Source: Lunularia cruciata
Lineage: Eukaryota > Streptophyta > Marchantiopsida > Lunulariales > Lunulariaceae
Length of the DNA: 64,000 nt
Assembly: GCA_948567375.1 (NCBI GenBank)
Contig: OX419756.1
Location: 24,318,333 to 24,382,332 of the forward strand
Reading direction: 5' to 3'
In this document: positions 45,106 to 55,090 of the stretch, in pieces
Numbering within the stretch: the stretch's first letter is position 1
Layout of the letters: every line of letters starts with the position of its first letter
The notes under the pieces: model-generated
What the model saw: only the letters and a program-made list of their open reading frames with translations
Told to the model about the DNA's origin: nothing
Databases searched by the model: none
Program-made: the position numbers and the translations under genes

Positions 45106-47298
45106 AGTTCATCCTATAGCTACATTAGAAGCATCAGTGTAGAGGATGAAAGGCTTACTCCAATCAGGTTTAGCAAGAATTGGAGCTACAACAAGGGATT
45201 GCTTGAGCTCCTCAAAAGCTTTGAGAGCCTCCTTGTCTTCCAAAATCACCATGTAATCTACACCCTTCTTCATGTAGATGGTCAATGCATAAGCCTTGTT
45301 GGAAAATGAGAAGATGAACCTCCTATAGTACCCAACCATTCCCAAGAATTGGCGTAACTTTGTCAAGCTTGAAGGGAATGGAAGGTCTGAGATTTTCCTC
45401 ACCTTCTCAGGATCAACTGCTATTCCATCCTTGGAGATGATATGCCCCAAAAGTAGACCTTCTTCACATCCAAAAATGCACTTCTCTGGGTTGAGTGATG
45501 CATTTGCCTCATCCAAGCGTTGCAAGACTTTGATTAGGTGCTCAAAGTGCTCCTCCTTGCTCCCATAGACACAAAAGTCATCAATGAAATCTCTCACAAA
45601 TTTCCCAATGAAAGGTTCAAATACCTTGTTCATGAACCGTTGGAATGTGGCTAGAGCATTGCAAAGCCCAAAAGGCATGACCTTGAAAGCGTAAGTTCCC
45701 CAAGGTGTGGTGAATGTGGTGAGTTGTTGATGCTCTGGTGCAATCTTTATTTGGTTATATCCACTATAACCAACTCCAAAACTGTACCTCTCATGACCTG
45801 CAACCTCCTCCAAGATCTCATCAATGAATGGCAATGGGTAGTAGTCCTTCTTGGTAACAGCATTAAGCTTCTTGTAATCCACACATACCCGAAGCTTGCC
45901 ATTCTTTTTCTTCACAATGACAATTGGAGACACCCATTCTGAATTCTCCACCTCAAAGATAAATCCAGCCTCCTTGAGCTTATCAATCTCCTCCTTCACA
46001 ACCAAAGATATTGGTGGGCTAATGCGACGTTGCTTTTGGCGGATTGGTCTTGCATGTGACTCCACCTCTATCTTGTGCTCCTCCAAGGTGACTTCCTTCA
46101 AATCCTTGTAACTAAAAGCAAACACATGGATGAACTTGCGGAAAATCTCCTCAAATCTCACCTTCTCCTCCTTGGTAACATTTGGGCCATACTTGAGGGT
46201 AGATAACCTTCTCTCTACCTCCTCAAGTGTCAATGGTGATTTATCTGGGTCCTTCAAAACCTCTGGCTTAGGTGCAAAATCCATAGCACACAAGGGATAC
46301 ACATCTGAATCAGATTCAGATTCATCTTCCTCCGTGGAAGTCTCCTCTTCCATGCTTGTGTCCACACCTGAAGCTCCTTCTTCAGAATCTGATTCCCAAT
46401 AATTAGAAGATGGGGTATCTGAATGTGAAGTGTTGGTGGTGTTAGTCACAGGAACAGTGACTCTATGGTTTGATGGCCCAATCCTCAAGTACCCTTTGTG
46501 CCATCGATCAGTTGTGCGTGCTGCTCTCAACCATGGCCTCCCAAGAAGTAAGTCATAGCTTGAATCCTTCAAGACTTGGAAAGTCATGAGATTTTGAACT
46601 CCCATAACTGAAACTACCACCTTATCCATCACCCCTACTGGTCGAACTTGTTGCTTGTTTGCCATGCTCACCACAAATGTTGAAGGTCTTGAGGGTATCA
46701 TACCCAACTTCTTCATCAACCTTTCTGACATGGCATTCACTGCTGATCCTCCATCAACCAATGCATCCTTGATGTTGTGACCATTCACTCTCACATCAAT
46801 CTTGGAGGCATATTCACAGGCCTCCCATGGTGCTGGCTTGGCATCCACCACCCCCATTGATACTGGAACTTTTGCCTTCTTCTTCTTTTTGCTCCTTGTA
46901 GAACTCAAACCACCTCTAAGCTCCTTTCTCAAGGTAGGGTTCAAAGCAATTAATTGGCCCACTGTGATGTTAGCCTTGTGACTACCAACATCCTCCAACA
47001 CATTGTAGTTCCATTGTTGCTTTGAGATCAAGAAGTCCTCCATCCCCAACTTCTTCCTTGGAGTCTTTGTTGTTGATGGTGTTGAGGTGCGAGTGCTCCT
47101 AGTAGACATAGGAGTATCCTTGCTTGAAGTAAATCCTTGAGAAGAGTGAACATCCTCTGCAAAACGAGCTCTCTTCTTCTCTTGTGCCAAAAGCTCCAAA
47201 TTAAGACCCTTGGAGTTTGAGCACTCTCCCTTCTCATACTTGCTCTCAACCACATCTATGGATGCTATCCCCTTACCTTTGTTGGGATTAGGAGCCAC
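45106..47298 (-). CDS. pol: A2 protease and reverse transcriptase, open 729 codons
   Basis: Begins after the frameshift in the gag tail. Protease active site ALVDGGSAVNAMSERL, then LLLGRPWLRAA. RT: DYKKLNAVTKKDYYPLPF, VMPFGLCNALATFQ, FIDDFCVYG, GMVGYYRRF. The start of RNase H follows (LYTDASNVAIG), and the frame ends there in TGA where A1 has TGC. Upstream it overlaps the gag frame by 34 bp, which marks the site of the lost base. Confidence 0.92.
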
Positions 47299-48257
47299 TT
47301 GGGTTTCACTACCTCCCTCTTTCCCTCTATTGGCTCCTCATAACCCCTTCCTCCATGGTAAGTGGAATTTGGGCAATTCCTTTGGATATGGCCTCTTCCT
47401 CCACAACCAAAACAATTTCTATCATTGAAATTGTTGGCTGGTTGGCCTCCTCTATATGGATAGTTTCCATAACTCCTAGGTCCTCTCCCTACATTCTGAT
47501 CCACCTCTCTCTTCTCCCATAGTTGCACCACATTGATCTTGAGATCCGCAAGTTGTTCTGTGATGGTTTGGAGTGGATCTTTTGGTGGAGGTGCAAGAAT
47601 TGGAGCAACTACTACTTGTGGTGCAACCCTTGTCACCAAAATATCAGAAGTTCCACCATACTTGTAGCCTTGACGAGGATGCACAACCTCCTTCACCACC
47701 AAATCACTCTCATCCCCTTCCAAACTCTCCTCCATACGAATTGCGATCTTGATAGCTTCAACCTTGGAAGAAGGTTTCTCATATCTCACCTTGCTTCTAA
47801 TTTGTGTTCTCAATCCTCCCACAAAATTCTTGGTGAGCATGGCCCCTATGCCAATCATTGTAGTCTCCACATCATCCCCACCCTTCCTCAACACTATGCG
47901 AAATCTGGACTCCAACTTTTCCACTCTTTCCACATAGACCCTCACTTTCTCTCCATCTCCTTGCTTGAGAAATGTAACCTCACTCATCAATCTCTCATAA
48001 CTCTCATCAGGAAGAAAGTTCTCAATGAGTGCTGAAGTCAAAGTCTCCCAAGACTCCTCTTCCCCCTCTCTCCTCTCTCTCTTTTGGTATTCTGACTCAT
48101 ACCATGTAAGTGCTGCATCCTCAAAGAAATCTGGTAATAATGAGGCCCACTCATTCTTCCTCCTCTCATTGTTTCCTATGCAAGCTCTCTTGAAGTCTCT
48201 CACAAAGGCCTCCACATCTTCTCCATCCTTGCCAAAGAAAACCGGAAGTTTCCCCAT
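47265..48257 (-). CDS. gag: A2 gag, 330 codons
   Basis: ATG at 48257. Gag core (VEAFVRDFKRACIGNNERR, ALTWYESEYQ, FVGGLRTQIRSKVRY) and zinc knuckle CFGCGGRGHIQRNC. It runs out of frame at about 47320 (A1 reads GAGGGAGCC, A2 GAGGAGCC), so gag and protease are separated here. Confidence 0.9.
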   Translation of the reverse strand: MGKLPVFFGKDGEDVEAFVRDFKRACIGNNERRKNEWASLLPDFFEDAALTWYESEYQKRERREGEEESWETLTSALIENFLPDESYERLMSEVTFLKQGDGEKVRVYVERVEKLESRFRIVLRKGGDDVETTMIGIGAMLTKNFVGGLRTQIRSKVRYEKPSSKVEAIKIAIRMEESLEGDESDLVVKEVVHPRQGYKYGGTSDILVTRVAPQVVVAPILAPPPKDPLQTITEQLADLKINVVQLWEKREVDQNVGRGPRSYGNYPYRGGQPANNFNDRNCFGCGGRGHIQRNCPNSTYHGGRGYEEPIEGKREVVKPKWLLIPTKVRG

Positions 48258-48335
48258 CTTAACCCCTCACTATCTTTCTTTTCTCTCAAATTTTTTTTTT
48301 CTTTTTTTTTTTCTCACTCTATTACTAATAGAGTA
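48258..48335 (-). promoter_or_regulatory. Inverted repeat and purine-rich leader before A2 gag
   Basis: The reverse of the A1 element at 32512-32587, with slightly different A-run lengths: CTCTATTACTAATAGAG on the + strand, then the T/C-rich complement of the purine tract. Confidence 0.4.
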
Positions 48336-48491
48336 TATACATGACTAACACCATCTGAGAATAATCCACTCTAGGGAACAAAAAAGGTTCAGGTTGCTCC
48401 AAGATTTCTATAGCAACATCAAATCCTAGAGTGCATATTAATCTAACTCTCATGGATAGTTTATCCATAAGTTGAAAGATTATCTCCATCA

Positions 48492-49126
48492 CTAATCTTG
48501 AGAACTAGCTGATGAAGGTGGTAGTATTTCTGTAGCTGTACTAAGACTCTCTCCAAGATCCTTCACCAAAGTTTCCAAAAGTGCTTTTACTCCACTACAC
48601 TCATGTCCTTTTGGAAGTCCTTCAACTCCACAAACCTCACACAACTCCTTGGTCTTAGATCTTCTCCCTCCCAATCTTGGTGAAGAAGGTCCAACATGCA
48701 AACCCAAGTCAAGTAAGCTTCTCCTTTCCCTCAATCTCTTGCTCTCAAAGGTCAATGGACATGAACTTGCCTTATGTCCCTTCTCTCCACATAGAAAGCA
48801 CTTAGACTCACTCTTTCCTCCAAGTGGTGTAGGTTTTTGGATCCTCTCAACACTCTCTTCAAATTCTATTGTAAACTCTCTTTTCCTCAAATCCACCCCT
48901 ACAATCACCTCAAACCCTTGGGGAACCTTGCATAATCTCAATTTCCACTCTTGATGACCCTCCATGTTCCCAAAGATGAATCTAAACACTCAAACATGCT
49001 TTTTGTTGATCTCAAACTTCTCATGCATGAGATCTCCACTCTGCAGAATTGACCCTTCCTCACAATGTCACTCAAATCTCCCAACGAATATGTCACAGTC
49101 CTCTGAAATTTTCCACACTTGATCAC
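48492..49126 (-). CDS. A2 upstream overlapping ORFs with CCHC knuckle
   Basis: 48989-48492 (165 codons; CFLCGEKGHKASSC, CEVCGVEGLPKGHEC) overlaps 49126-48938 (62 codons; CGKFQRTVTYSLGDL) in another frame, exactly as in A1 (31641-32353). The protein differs from A1 at only a few positions. Confidence 0.6.
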
Positions 49127-49824
49127 AACTCTAGGGCGTCCCTCTCTGCAAAATTTTAGATCTTTTCATAGAGCCATTTGGCCTAGACACCTTTCTATTC
49201 AGCACCCATATTTCAGATTTGGTCTGAAAACCACCCCCCTCACTTCAAAAACTCATAACGCACTGCGCAAAAATGATCTCTCTCTAATTTTTGTGGCACC
49301 AGGTAGGATACAATGCACTAAATTTTCTTGGAAATTTTCAGGACAATTCACTAAAAATTGAAGAAATGGCAGACTCTGTACAATTTTCCAGAGAGCATGC
49401 AGTTGCGGGAGCACTTTACCCTATCAACTTTCAAAAATTCTAGCCCAGTGCGCATAGAAGCTCTCTCAATAATTTCAAGTGTGCTAACTGAAAGATAACC
49501 CAAGCTATCATGTGTAGAAATCTCAATTCCAGATCTCAAACTTGAGATTTTGCCCAAAATCACCTTAATCCCAAAATCTGCAATCCACCTCACACAATCT
49601 CTCCAATTCCTCTCATGTGTACAAGATGTACAAAATCACCTCAAAGACATCATAATGAACAACAGGGTATACAAATGGATCTTGGTTCTCTAACATAAGT
49701 TCAGCCTTCTCCTCTCCTAATGTTCTCTCCAAGTGAGCTCTCATAGCCTCCTTCTGCCTAATGTAGAATTGGACGCGGAACATTATCTTGCCTTCTAGAG
49801 AGGTCCCGGCAACGGAACCAAAAA
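49127..49824 (-). other. A2 leader with the 56-aa ORF and PBS
   Basis: Contains the small ORF 49783-49613 (MFRVQFYIRQKEAMR), a further frame at 49593-49351 and the PBS at 49804-49820. It matches A1 31007-31640. No other gene is visible. Confidence 0.45.
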
Positions 49825-50503
49825 TGTGAGCCGGCCTGTCTCTCACTCAGGATGAACCTCTGATGGCTATTATGGTAGCGCACCATGGACTAAGAAGGCA
49901 AGGAACCCCAACTCCATCATACTCCTCCAAGGCTAACACTCCAAGACTCAAGACATTGCTCACTAGAGAACTCAATGAGAGAGAGATAGTTGCAAATGAA
50001 AGGATGATGAGTACCTCCTCACTCCTTGTTTATATACTTGTGAAATAGTTACGTACCAAAGTTACTAATTACCGTAATAACTCAAGTTACTAGACTAAAA
50101 GTCAAGTAAAGTCAAAAAGTAGAAAGGAATATCCATTCACATGGGCATATTCCCCTTATCTTGACCCAACCACTAAAGCAAGGATTCCTTCACATGGGCT
50201 ATCCTTGGACTAAAGAAGAATCCAAAACAAAAAGGCTTGCGGGCCCAAGAGTTCTCAACTCTTTCCCCAAAGCCAAACACCTAGGAATAATACCAAGTCA
50301 ACACACTAAAATCCAAAATAGTGGTGCTCATCTTTTCTACTTCCTCTAAAGTAAGGTCCCATCTATCTTAGCTATGACTAACTTTAGCTAACCATGACTA
50401 ATATAGAACCATCCTTTATCTCTATATAAATAATATCTCTTAAGTACTTGTAATACCAAGCTAAATATCACAATACCACACACATGCACAAATGGGTGTT
50501 ACA
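49825..50503 (-). repeat. 5' LTR of A2
   Basis: 679 bp, almost identical to 42705-43383, TATA (reverse) at 50029-50036, followed by GGGC. Confidence 0.95.
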
Positions 50504-50507
50504 GGGC

Positions 50508-51670
50508 ATGCAAAGGTCTTCAGTACTTTGGATCTTCGAGCGGGATATCATCAGTTGCCGATCAGGGAGGAAGATAAGTCCAAGATAGCATTTTGGGCTA
50601 TTGATCCTCACGGCAAGGATGTGTTATATCAGTGGAGGTTCTTACCATTTGGGTTGAAGAATGCTCCCGCTGAGTTCCAAAGGGTCATGGATAGGATCCT
50701 AGCTGGATTGGAGTTTGCTCGGTGCTATATTGATGACATTTTGGTTTATAGCACTACTGTGGAGGAGCATGAGAGACAATTGTTGGAGGTGTTTGAGAGG
50801 TTGAGATCTCATGGACTCAAATTACATCCGGGGAAGTGTAGGTTCTTCCATGAGCAGGTTGAGTATTTGGGTCACACTATCTACTCCGGAGGACTTGGTG
50901 TTCAGCAGACCAAGGTGGAGGCTATTGCACGTATTCCTTGGCCTACGGATGTGAGCAGAGTGCGAGCATTCCTTGGGTTGGTGAACTTCTATCGCCGCTA
51001 TGTTAGAGGATTTAGTGCCATTGCCAAGGCCTTGACGAAGCTGACCAAGCTTACACAGGAGTGGTGTTGGGGAGATGAGCAGGAGAGAGCTTTTGTAGAG
51101 CTCAAGGAGAGGTTGACATCTGCTCCTATTTTGAGGAGACCGATCAAGGGACGACCATTTCAGGTTCACACTGATTGGAGTATGTTGGGGCTTGGAGCGG
51201 TGCTCACCCAACATGATGATGAGGAGAAGGAGTTTGTGGTGGCCTATGCTAGTCGCTCCAACAATTCAGCAGAAGCAAAGTATAGTTCATATGAGGGAGA
51301 GTGCTTGGCCGCAGTTTGGGCAGTAGCACATTTCCGATATTACCTGTTTGGTAACCCCTTCACTCTCATCACTGATCATCAGCCGCTGAAGTGGTTGATG
51401 GAGTCCGACAAGCTTTCAGGGAAGCTTGCACGATGGGCTCTGATTTTATAGGAGTATGATTTCATGGTTGTTCACAGACCTGGAGTGGTGAACCGTGATG
51501 CAGATGGGTTGAGTAGAAACCCATGTCCCAGCCAGCAGGATCAGACCGGAGCACGTTGGCATGGTGAGATAGATGAGGAGATGGTGCCAAGTTGGCATGC
51601 ATCGACCTTTCTGTGTATATTTGCAGAGACTTTGGTGGTATCTCTCTCAGCGCATACAGGAGGAGTTATT
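50508..51670 (+). pseudogene. pol: D RT C-terminal part and RNase H
   Basis: STLDLRAGYHQLPI, FLPFGLKNAPAEFQRVMD, and a canonical YIDDILVYS active site, then FLGLVNFYRRYV. RNase H: VHTDWSMLGLGAVL, YEGECLAAVWAV, ITDHQPLKWLM, VNRDADGLSRNP. TAG at 51449 (Gln expected in LILQEYDF). The canonical YxDD and the GKDVLYQW-type insertion distinguish this family from A and E. Confidence 0.88.
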
Positions 51671-52857
51671 TAGGTCACAGATCCAGAGAGTGAAGATATT
51701 GGTACAGTTCAGCGAGACATTCATGATGATGTCTTAGTGATGGACTATCTTCGCACTGGTGTTGTGGGTGGCACAGTTGGGGCCAAGGAGAGAGACCGTG
51801 TTCTTCAGCGAGCCAGACGGTTCAGATTGGAGGGTAGACACCTTTTGCGTGTATGGGAGGATGGTAGAGTGCGAGTAGTACCACTTCTATCATAGAGACC
51901 ACAGTTGGTCCATCATGCTCATGAGGAGCTAGGACATTTTGGAGTAAAGCGTACATATAGCTTACTCCAGAGTCATTATTGGTGGCGCGGTATGCAGACC
52001 AAGGTACAGCAGTTTGTTGCCAGATGTGTGGTTTGTGATTGAGTTAGAGCATCATTCAATGCTCCTACGCCATGGTTACACCCATTACCTATCATGGGAT
52101 TGGGTTACCGTTGGAGTTTGGACTTTGCCGGACCTTTACCGCTGACTATGAGACATCATCGGTATGTTTTGGTGATGGTGGAGCACTTCTCCAAGTGGAT
52201 TGAGTTGGTGGCACTTCCTGACAAGTCTAGTGAAGGGACAGCTTACTCGTTCCTGGATCAAGTTCTTAGTCATTTTGGTGCACCAGCTGAGGTTTTGACT
52301 GATCAGGGTACAAAGTTCTTGGGAGAGTTTTAGGTCTTGTGTGACAAGGCTTGATTGATCATCGTACTACATCCCGAGATCACCTTGAGGTAGATGGCTT
52401 AGCAGAGAGAGTGGTTCAGACGGTGAAGAGAGGATTGCGAAAGTATGGTTTGCAGAGAGGCCACTTGGGAGATTGGGATCTCCAGTTACCTTGGTTGGCC
52501 ATGGGCTATCGGTTTGGCCGGCAAGCCTCCTTAGCATCCTTCTCTCCATACTTTCTACTCTATGGACGAGATCCAGATTTACCTGCAGCCATTTGTTGAG
52601 ATGCTACTGTAGTTTTGGACTTGGATGACCCCGATGTATGGATGAGCGCATGTTCTCAACGGGCAGAGATCTTTCGAAGAGTGATGCCGATGGCTTTTGA
52701 GAACTTGGCAATTGCTCAGCATAGAGATACTTTATGCTATGCTACCATTCGAGGAGGAGGTTATAGACCCTCGATTTGTTGATTTCATCCAGGCGACTAT
52801 GTATATCTACAGCAGACAGCACCGACAACACTTGATGTTTCTACAGGCCGCACTATC
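51671..52857 (+). pseudogene. pol: D integrase and tail
   Basis: Zinc region: QLVHHAHEELGHFGVKRT with ARCVVCD (HHCC). Core: WSLDFAGPLPL (Asp), VLTDQGTKFLGEF (Asp), DGLAERVVQTVKRGL (Glu). A GPY/F-like module follows: FHPGDYVYLQQTAPTTLD. Stops: TAG 51671, 51893 and 52331; TGA 52040, 52597 and near 52783, each at an expected Gln or Arg. One T is lost near 52351, shifting the frame by one. The tail leads directly into the PHD finger. Confidence 0.83.
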
Positions 52858-53157
52858 TTGACAGTGCGCGAGGTTTTGCCATCAAGAGTCCTTGTGTTAG
52901 AAGGACGTGATGGTGTTGTTTGGAAGGATCATGTGCAGAATTGTGCACCATGCCACCTTCCAAACATTGATGGTACTATGGACCCAAGCTTGGCACTTGT
53001 ACGTGCAGGCTTGAGGTGTATGTTATGTGGCTCTTCTGGTGGAGCTGTTACTATGTTAGTGTGTGATAGCTGTTCGAGAGGATGGCATATGGCATGTATG
53101 ACTCCTCCCCTCACGGTGGTTCCTCAAGGACAGTGGTTATGTCCTAGATATACTTGA
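52858..53157 (+). pseudogene. D C-terminal module with PHD finger
   Basis: After VREVLPSRVLVLEGRDG and the block NCAPCHLPN comes a PHD-type zinc finger: CMLC, 11 residues, CDSC, four residues, HMAC, then QGQWLCP. That is Cys4-His-Cys with the last pair reading CPRY, so seven of the eight zinc ligands remain (the eighth TGT would be TAT). PHD fingers read histone tails, often H3K4, so it probably guided integration, as chromodomains do in chromoviruses. The NCAPCHLPN block plus PHD is familiar from green-algal gypsy elements as far as I recall. Confidence 0.82.
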
Positions 53158-53325
53158 CCTATAGCTAGTTCATTCATTATATGGTATAGATTGCAGACAG
53201 CCGACTAACGATGGGGCTCCATAGCACCCGGCCTCATGATCTTTGCCCATTAGAGGGTATACCATATACTTAGAGTAGATGGCTATTTGGAGTTAGAGGG
53301 ACCTAACCGCCAGCTAGGGGGGCGA
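53158..53325 (+). other. D 3' noncoding stretch with polypurine tract
   Basis: A short decayed coding tail is followed by AGGGGGGCGA (53316-53325), the best PPT candidate. It precedes TTGTGGCAC of the 106-bp repeat, not the LTR start at 53434. Confidence 0.5.
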
Positions 53326-53431
53326 TTGTGGCACTTTAGAGTCTATGTATGACTTATGTGTGAGTTGTGCTTTTATAGTGTATGATGTTGACTGCGATGT
53401 ATGTTGTGTATCGATGTATATACGCACGACA
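53326..53431 (+). repeat. 106-bp direct repeat, copy 1
   Basis: TTGTGGCACTTTAGAG to ACGCACGACA. Nearly identical (about three differences) to 53883-53988. It lies between the PPT and the LTR fragment. The unit itself starts TGTGG and ends CGACA. Confidence 0.9.
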
Positions 53432-53433
53432 GC

Positions 53434-53882
53434 TATCACGCCATTTGTAGTTCCGCATCTAGATGCTCGGACACTGGAGTTCTAGTAATGGTAGTTAGAA
53501 GTATTCTAGCAGTTTCTCAGGGACTACTTTCCGACGGTTAGATTTTGTGTTTGGGGTACTGACTTCATGGTGGGGCCCACCGTCACTTTGCACCGTTTGC
53601 ACCGTCAAGTGTGCCGTCAGCGGGACCGTTAGGGTTTCAAGGCTAGCTCGAGTCTAGGGGTATAGTTTCGAAGGTGAGCTCCAGAGAGCTCACTTCTTTG
53701 ATGTTGAGCCTTCGAGTTCTTGGCTATGGTGGACAGAGGCCGGCGAGCGTCACCTGGATTCTCTATGCTTGAGTGGGTGTGGCTTGACTGTAATCAGTGC
53801 CCAATTGTTGGCAGTTTATAGAGTGACAGATCAATTACTGATCTGAGTTGAGTTGAGTTGAGAGTGTTAAGCAATCTGATTA
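53434..53882 (+). repeat. Truncated 3' LTR of D
   Basis: 449 bp matching the first part of the 5' LTR (28609-29056) at about 96%, beginning TATCACGCC. It stops after GCAATCTGATTA, losing about 800 bp of the LTR including U5. Confidence 0.88.
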
Positions 53883-53988
53883 TTGTGGCACTTTAGAGTC
53901 TATGTATGACTTATGTGTGAGTTGTGCTTTTATAGTGTATGATGTTGACAGTGATGTATGTTGTGTAGCGATGTATATACGCACGACA
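53883..53988 (+). repeat. 106-bp direct repeat, copy 2 (right end of D)
   Basis: Second copy of 53326-53431. It ends ...GCACGACA directly against E2 sequence (AGAGGGTAACC). The D left end TGTC and this right end GACA form an inverted pair. Confidence 0.88.
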
Positions 53989-53992
53989 AGAG

Positions 53993-54853
53993 GGTAACCA
54001 GTTTTTGTCACTGGTTGCAAAACAATGTAATTCAACTTGAAGGGTACTCCTCCAATGATCGTGGTAATGTTTGATAGCATGCCCAATGGCCGTCTCCTAG
54101 TTTGGTCTGCAAACTTCAGACTCGGGTTGTGGGTTCAAACGTATGAAACCCGAGTCGATTCGCAGTATCTTTGGTAATGACATTCACACCGGACCCAAAG
54201 TCAATGGGTATCGATGTGATCATGCACCCTGCAATCTCTGCGTCTACCTCGGGAGATCCCAAATCTTCTTGTTCAATACAATAAATAGCAGGCAAGTCCT
54301 TCTTTGACATTGACCTTACCTTCTTGAGGGCTGAATTCAGCTGTCTCTTGTACAGCTTGTTATCTTCCCACAATTGCTTGAATGTAACGTTGGCATTTGT
54401 GGTGGCCAGATCGGCTACAATATCATATTGGGGAACTCTTCCCAATTTGACCGTCTTCATCTTTGGCTTTGGGTCCGAAGTCTCTCCATGTTCCCTCTTG
54501 ACTTCGGGATGCTTCAAAATGGTGACGGGCTTGCTGATGGCCTTAACCCAAGGTTCCTCGGGTTGGCCCACCTCGGCTTGGATCAGACCCTTTACTTCAG
54601 ATCGGATGTCCGCCAAAAAAATTGGAGATTTTGTCTTTGTCTCCTCTTCCAAACTCAGTTCCCGAGTCCTGAGTAATGCCTCCTTTAATTCTTTCTGCAA
54701 GGCTTTAGCTTTGGCTTTTGCGAGGATCTTTTCCTCCTTGGCCAAAAGAATAGCTTTTGGGCAAAGTCTCTTCACCTTTTGGTAGGACGACGAAGTCGTA
54801 CTCAGTTCTTCAGGATCACGCTTCTTCTTACTGGAGCGTGTCTCAACCTTCAA
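53993..54853 (-). pseudogene. pol: E2 protease and linker, right of element D
   Basis: Minus-strand 54853-54116 is open for 245 codons: Lys/Glu-rich helix (LAKAKAKALQKELKEAL), then protease with IPIDFGSGVNVITKDTAN. The active-site triplet is DFG instead of the DSG seen in E1. After a stop, the linker 54086-53993 (GVPFKLNYIVLQPVTKTGY) ends where D begins and resumes at 28604. Confidence 0.82.
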
Positions 54854-54868
54854 AATTTCAAGGTCCGG

Positions 54869-55090
54869 CTATTCCCCTTCTGAGGCCGGACTCCCTTCTT
54901 GAGGTCTTTCTTCCTCAAGAGTAATACAATTTACATTCGTGTCTCCCTTTGGCTGAAGTGCTGCACGCTCAGTGGGGGTTTGTACATACTTTACAGGCGG
55001 CTTTGGGTTTGGTGGGTGAGGGCATTGGTTGCCCGTATGCCCCAATCCTTTACAATTTCTGCATAGAAGAACGTACCCAATTCTTTCGTG
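54869..55090 (-). pseudogene. gag: E2 gag remnant (last zinc knuckle)
   Basis: The minus strand reads IGYVLLCRNCKGLGHTGNQC, the third knuckle of E1 gag, then a Pro-rich tail. Homology to E1 ends near 55084. The rest of gag is deleted. Confidence 0.8.

Larger units (their letters stand above)
42705..50503 (-). mobile_element. A2: very young, nearly intact Athila-like element
   Basis: 7799 bp with 679-bp LTRs at 42705-43383 and 49825-50503 that differ, as far as I could see, at one base (42956 region). A perfect 4-bp duplication GGGC (42701-42704 and 50504-50507) flanks it. Only two coding lesions were found: a one-base loss near 47320 and TGA for Cys at about 45106. PBS at 49804-49820 (reverse of TGGTTCCGTTGCCGGGA). 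Confidence 0.95.
28609..53988 (+). mobile_element. D: gypsy element encoding a DNA methyltransferase and a PHD finger
   Basis: About 9.77 kb after A1 and A2 are removed. Order: 5' LTR, PBS, gag with two CCHC knuckles, aspartic protease, C5-cytosine methyltransferase, RT, RNase H, integrase with a long tail, PHD finger, PPT and an abnormal 3' end. The whole coding part to 52350 lies in one frame broken mostly by TAG codons. The reading frame is seamless across A2 once one GGGC copy is removed. The shared 446 bp of the two LTRs differ by about 4%, so it is older than A1 and A2. See the separate entries. Confidence 0.92.
21631..55090 (-). mobile_element. E2: Tat-like E-family element, 5' end deleted, split by D
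   Basis: Minus-strand E-family copy with 3' LTR 21631-25389, integrase, RNase H and RT (25405-28604), then after element D the linker, protease and last zinc knuckle (53993 to about 55084). Homology to E1 stops near 55084 and chromovirus G gag begins, so gag N-terminus, PBS and 5' LTR are lost. D inserted in the protease-RT linker; AAAG (28605-28608) and AGAG (53989-53992) look like a 4-bp target duplication with one change. Confidence 0.88.

Noticed and set aside
47523-48035. A 170-codon + strand frame over A2 gag
   Set aside because: Antisense shadow of gag; the same shadow occurs over A1 gag as expected from sequence identity.
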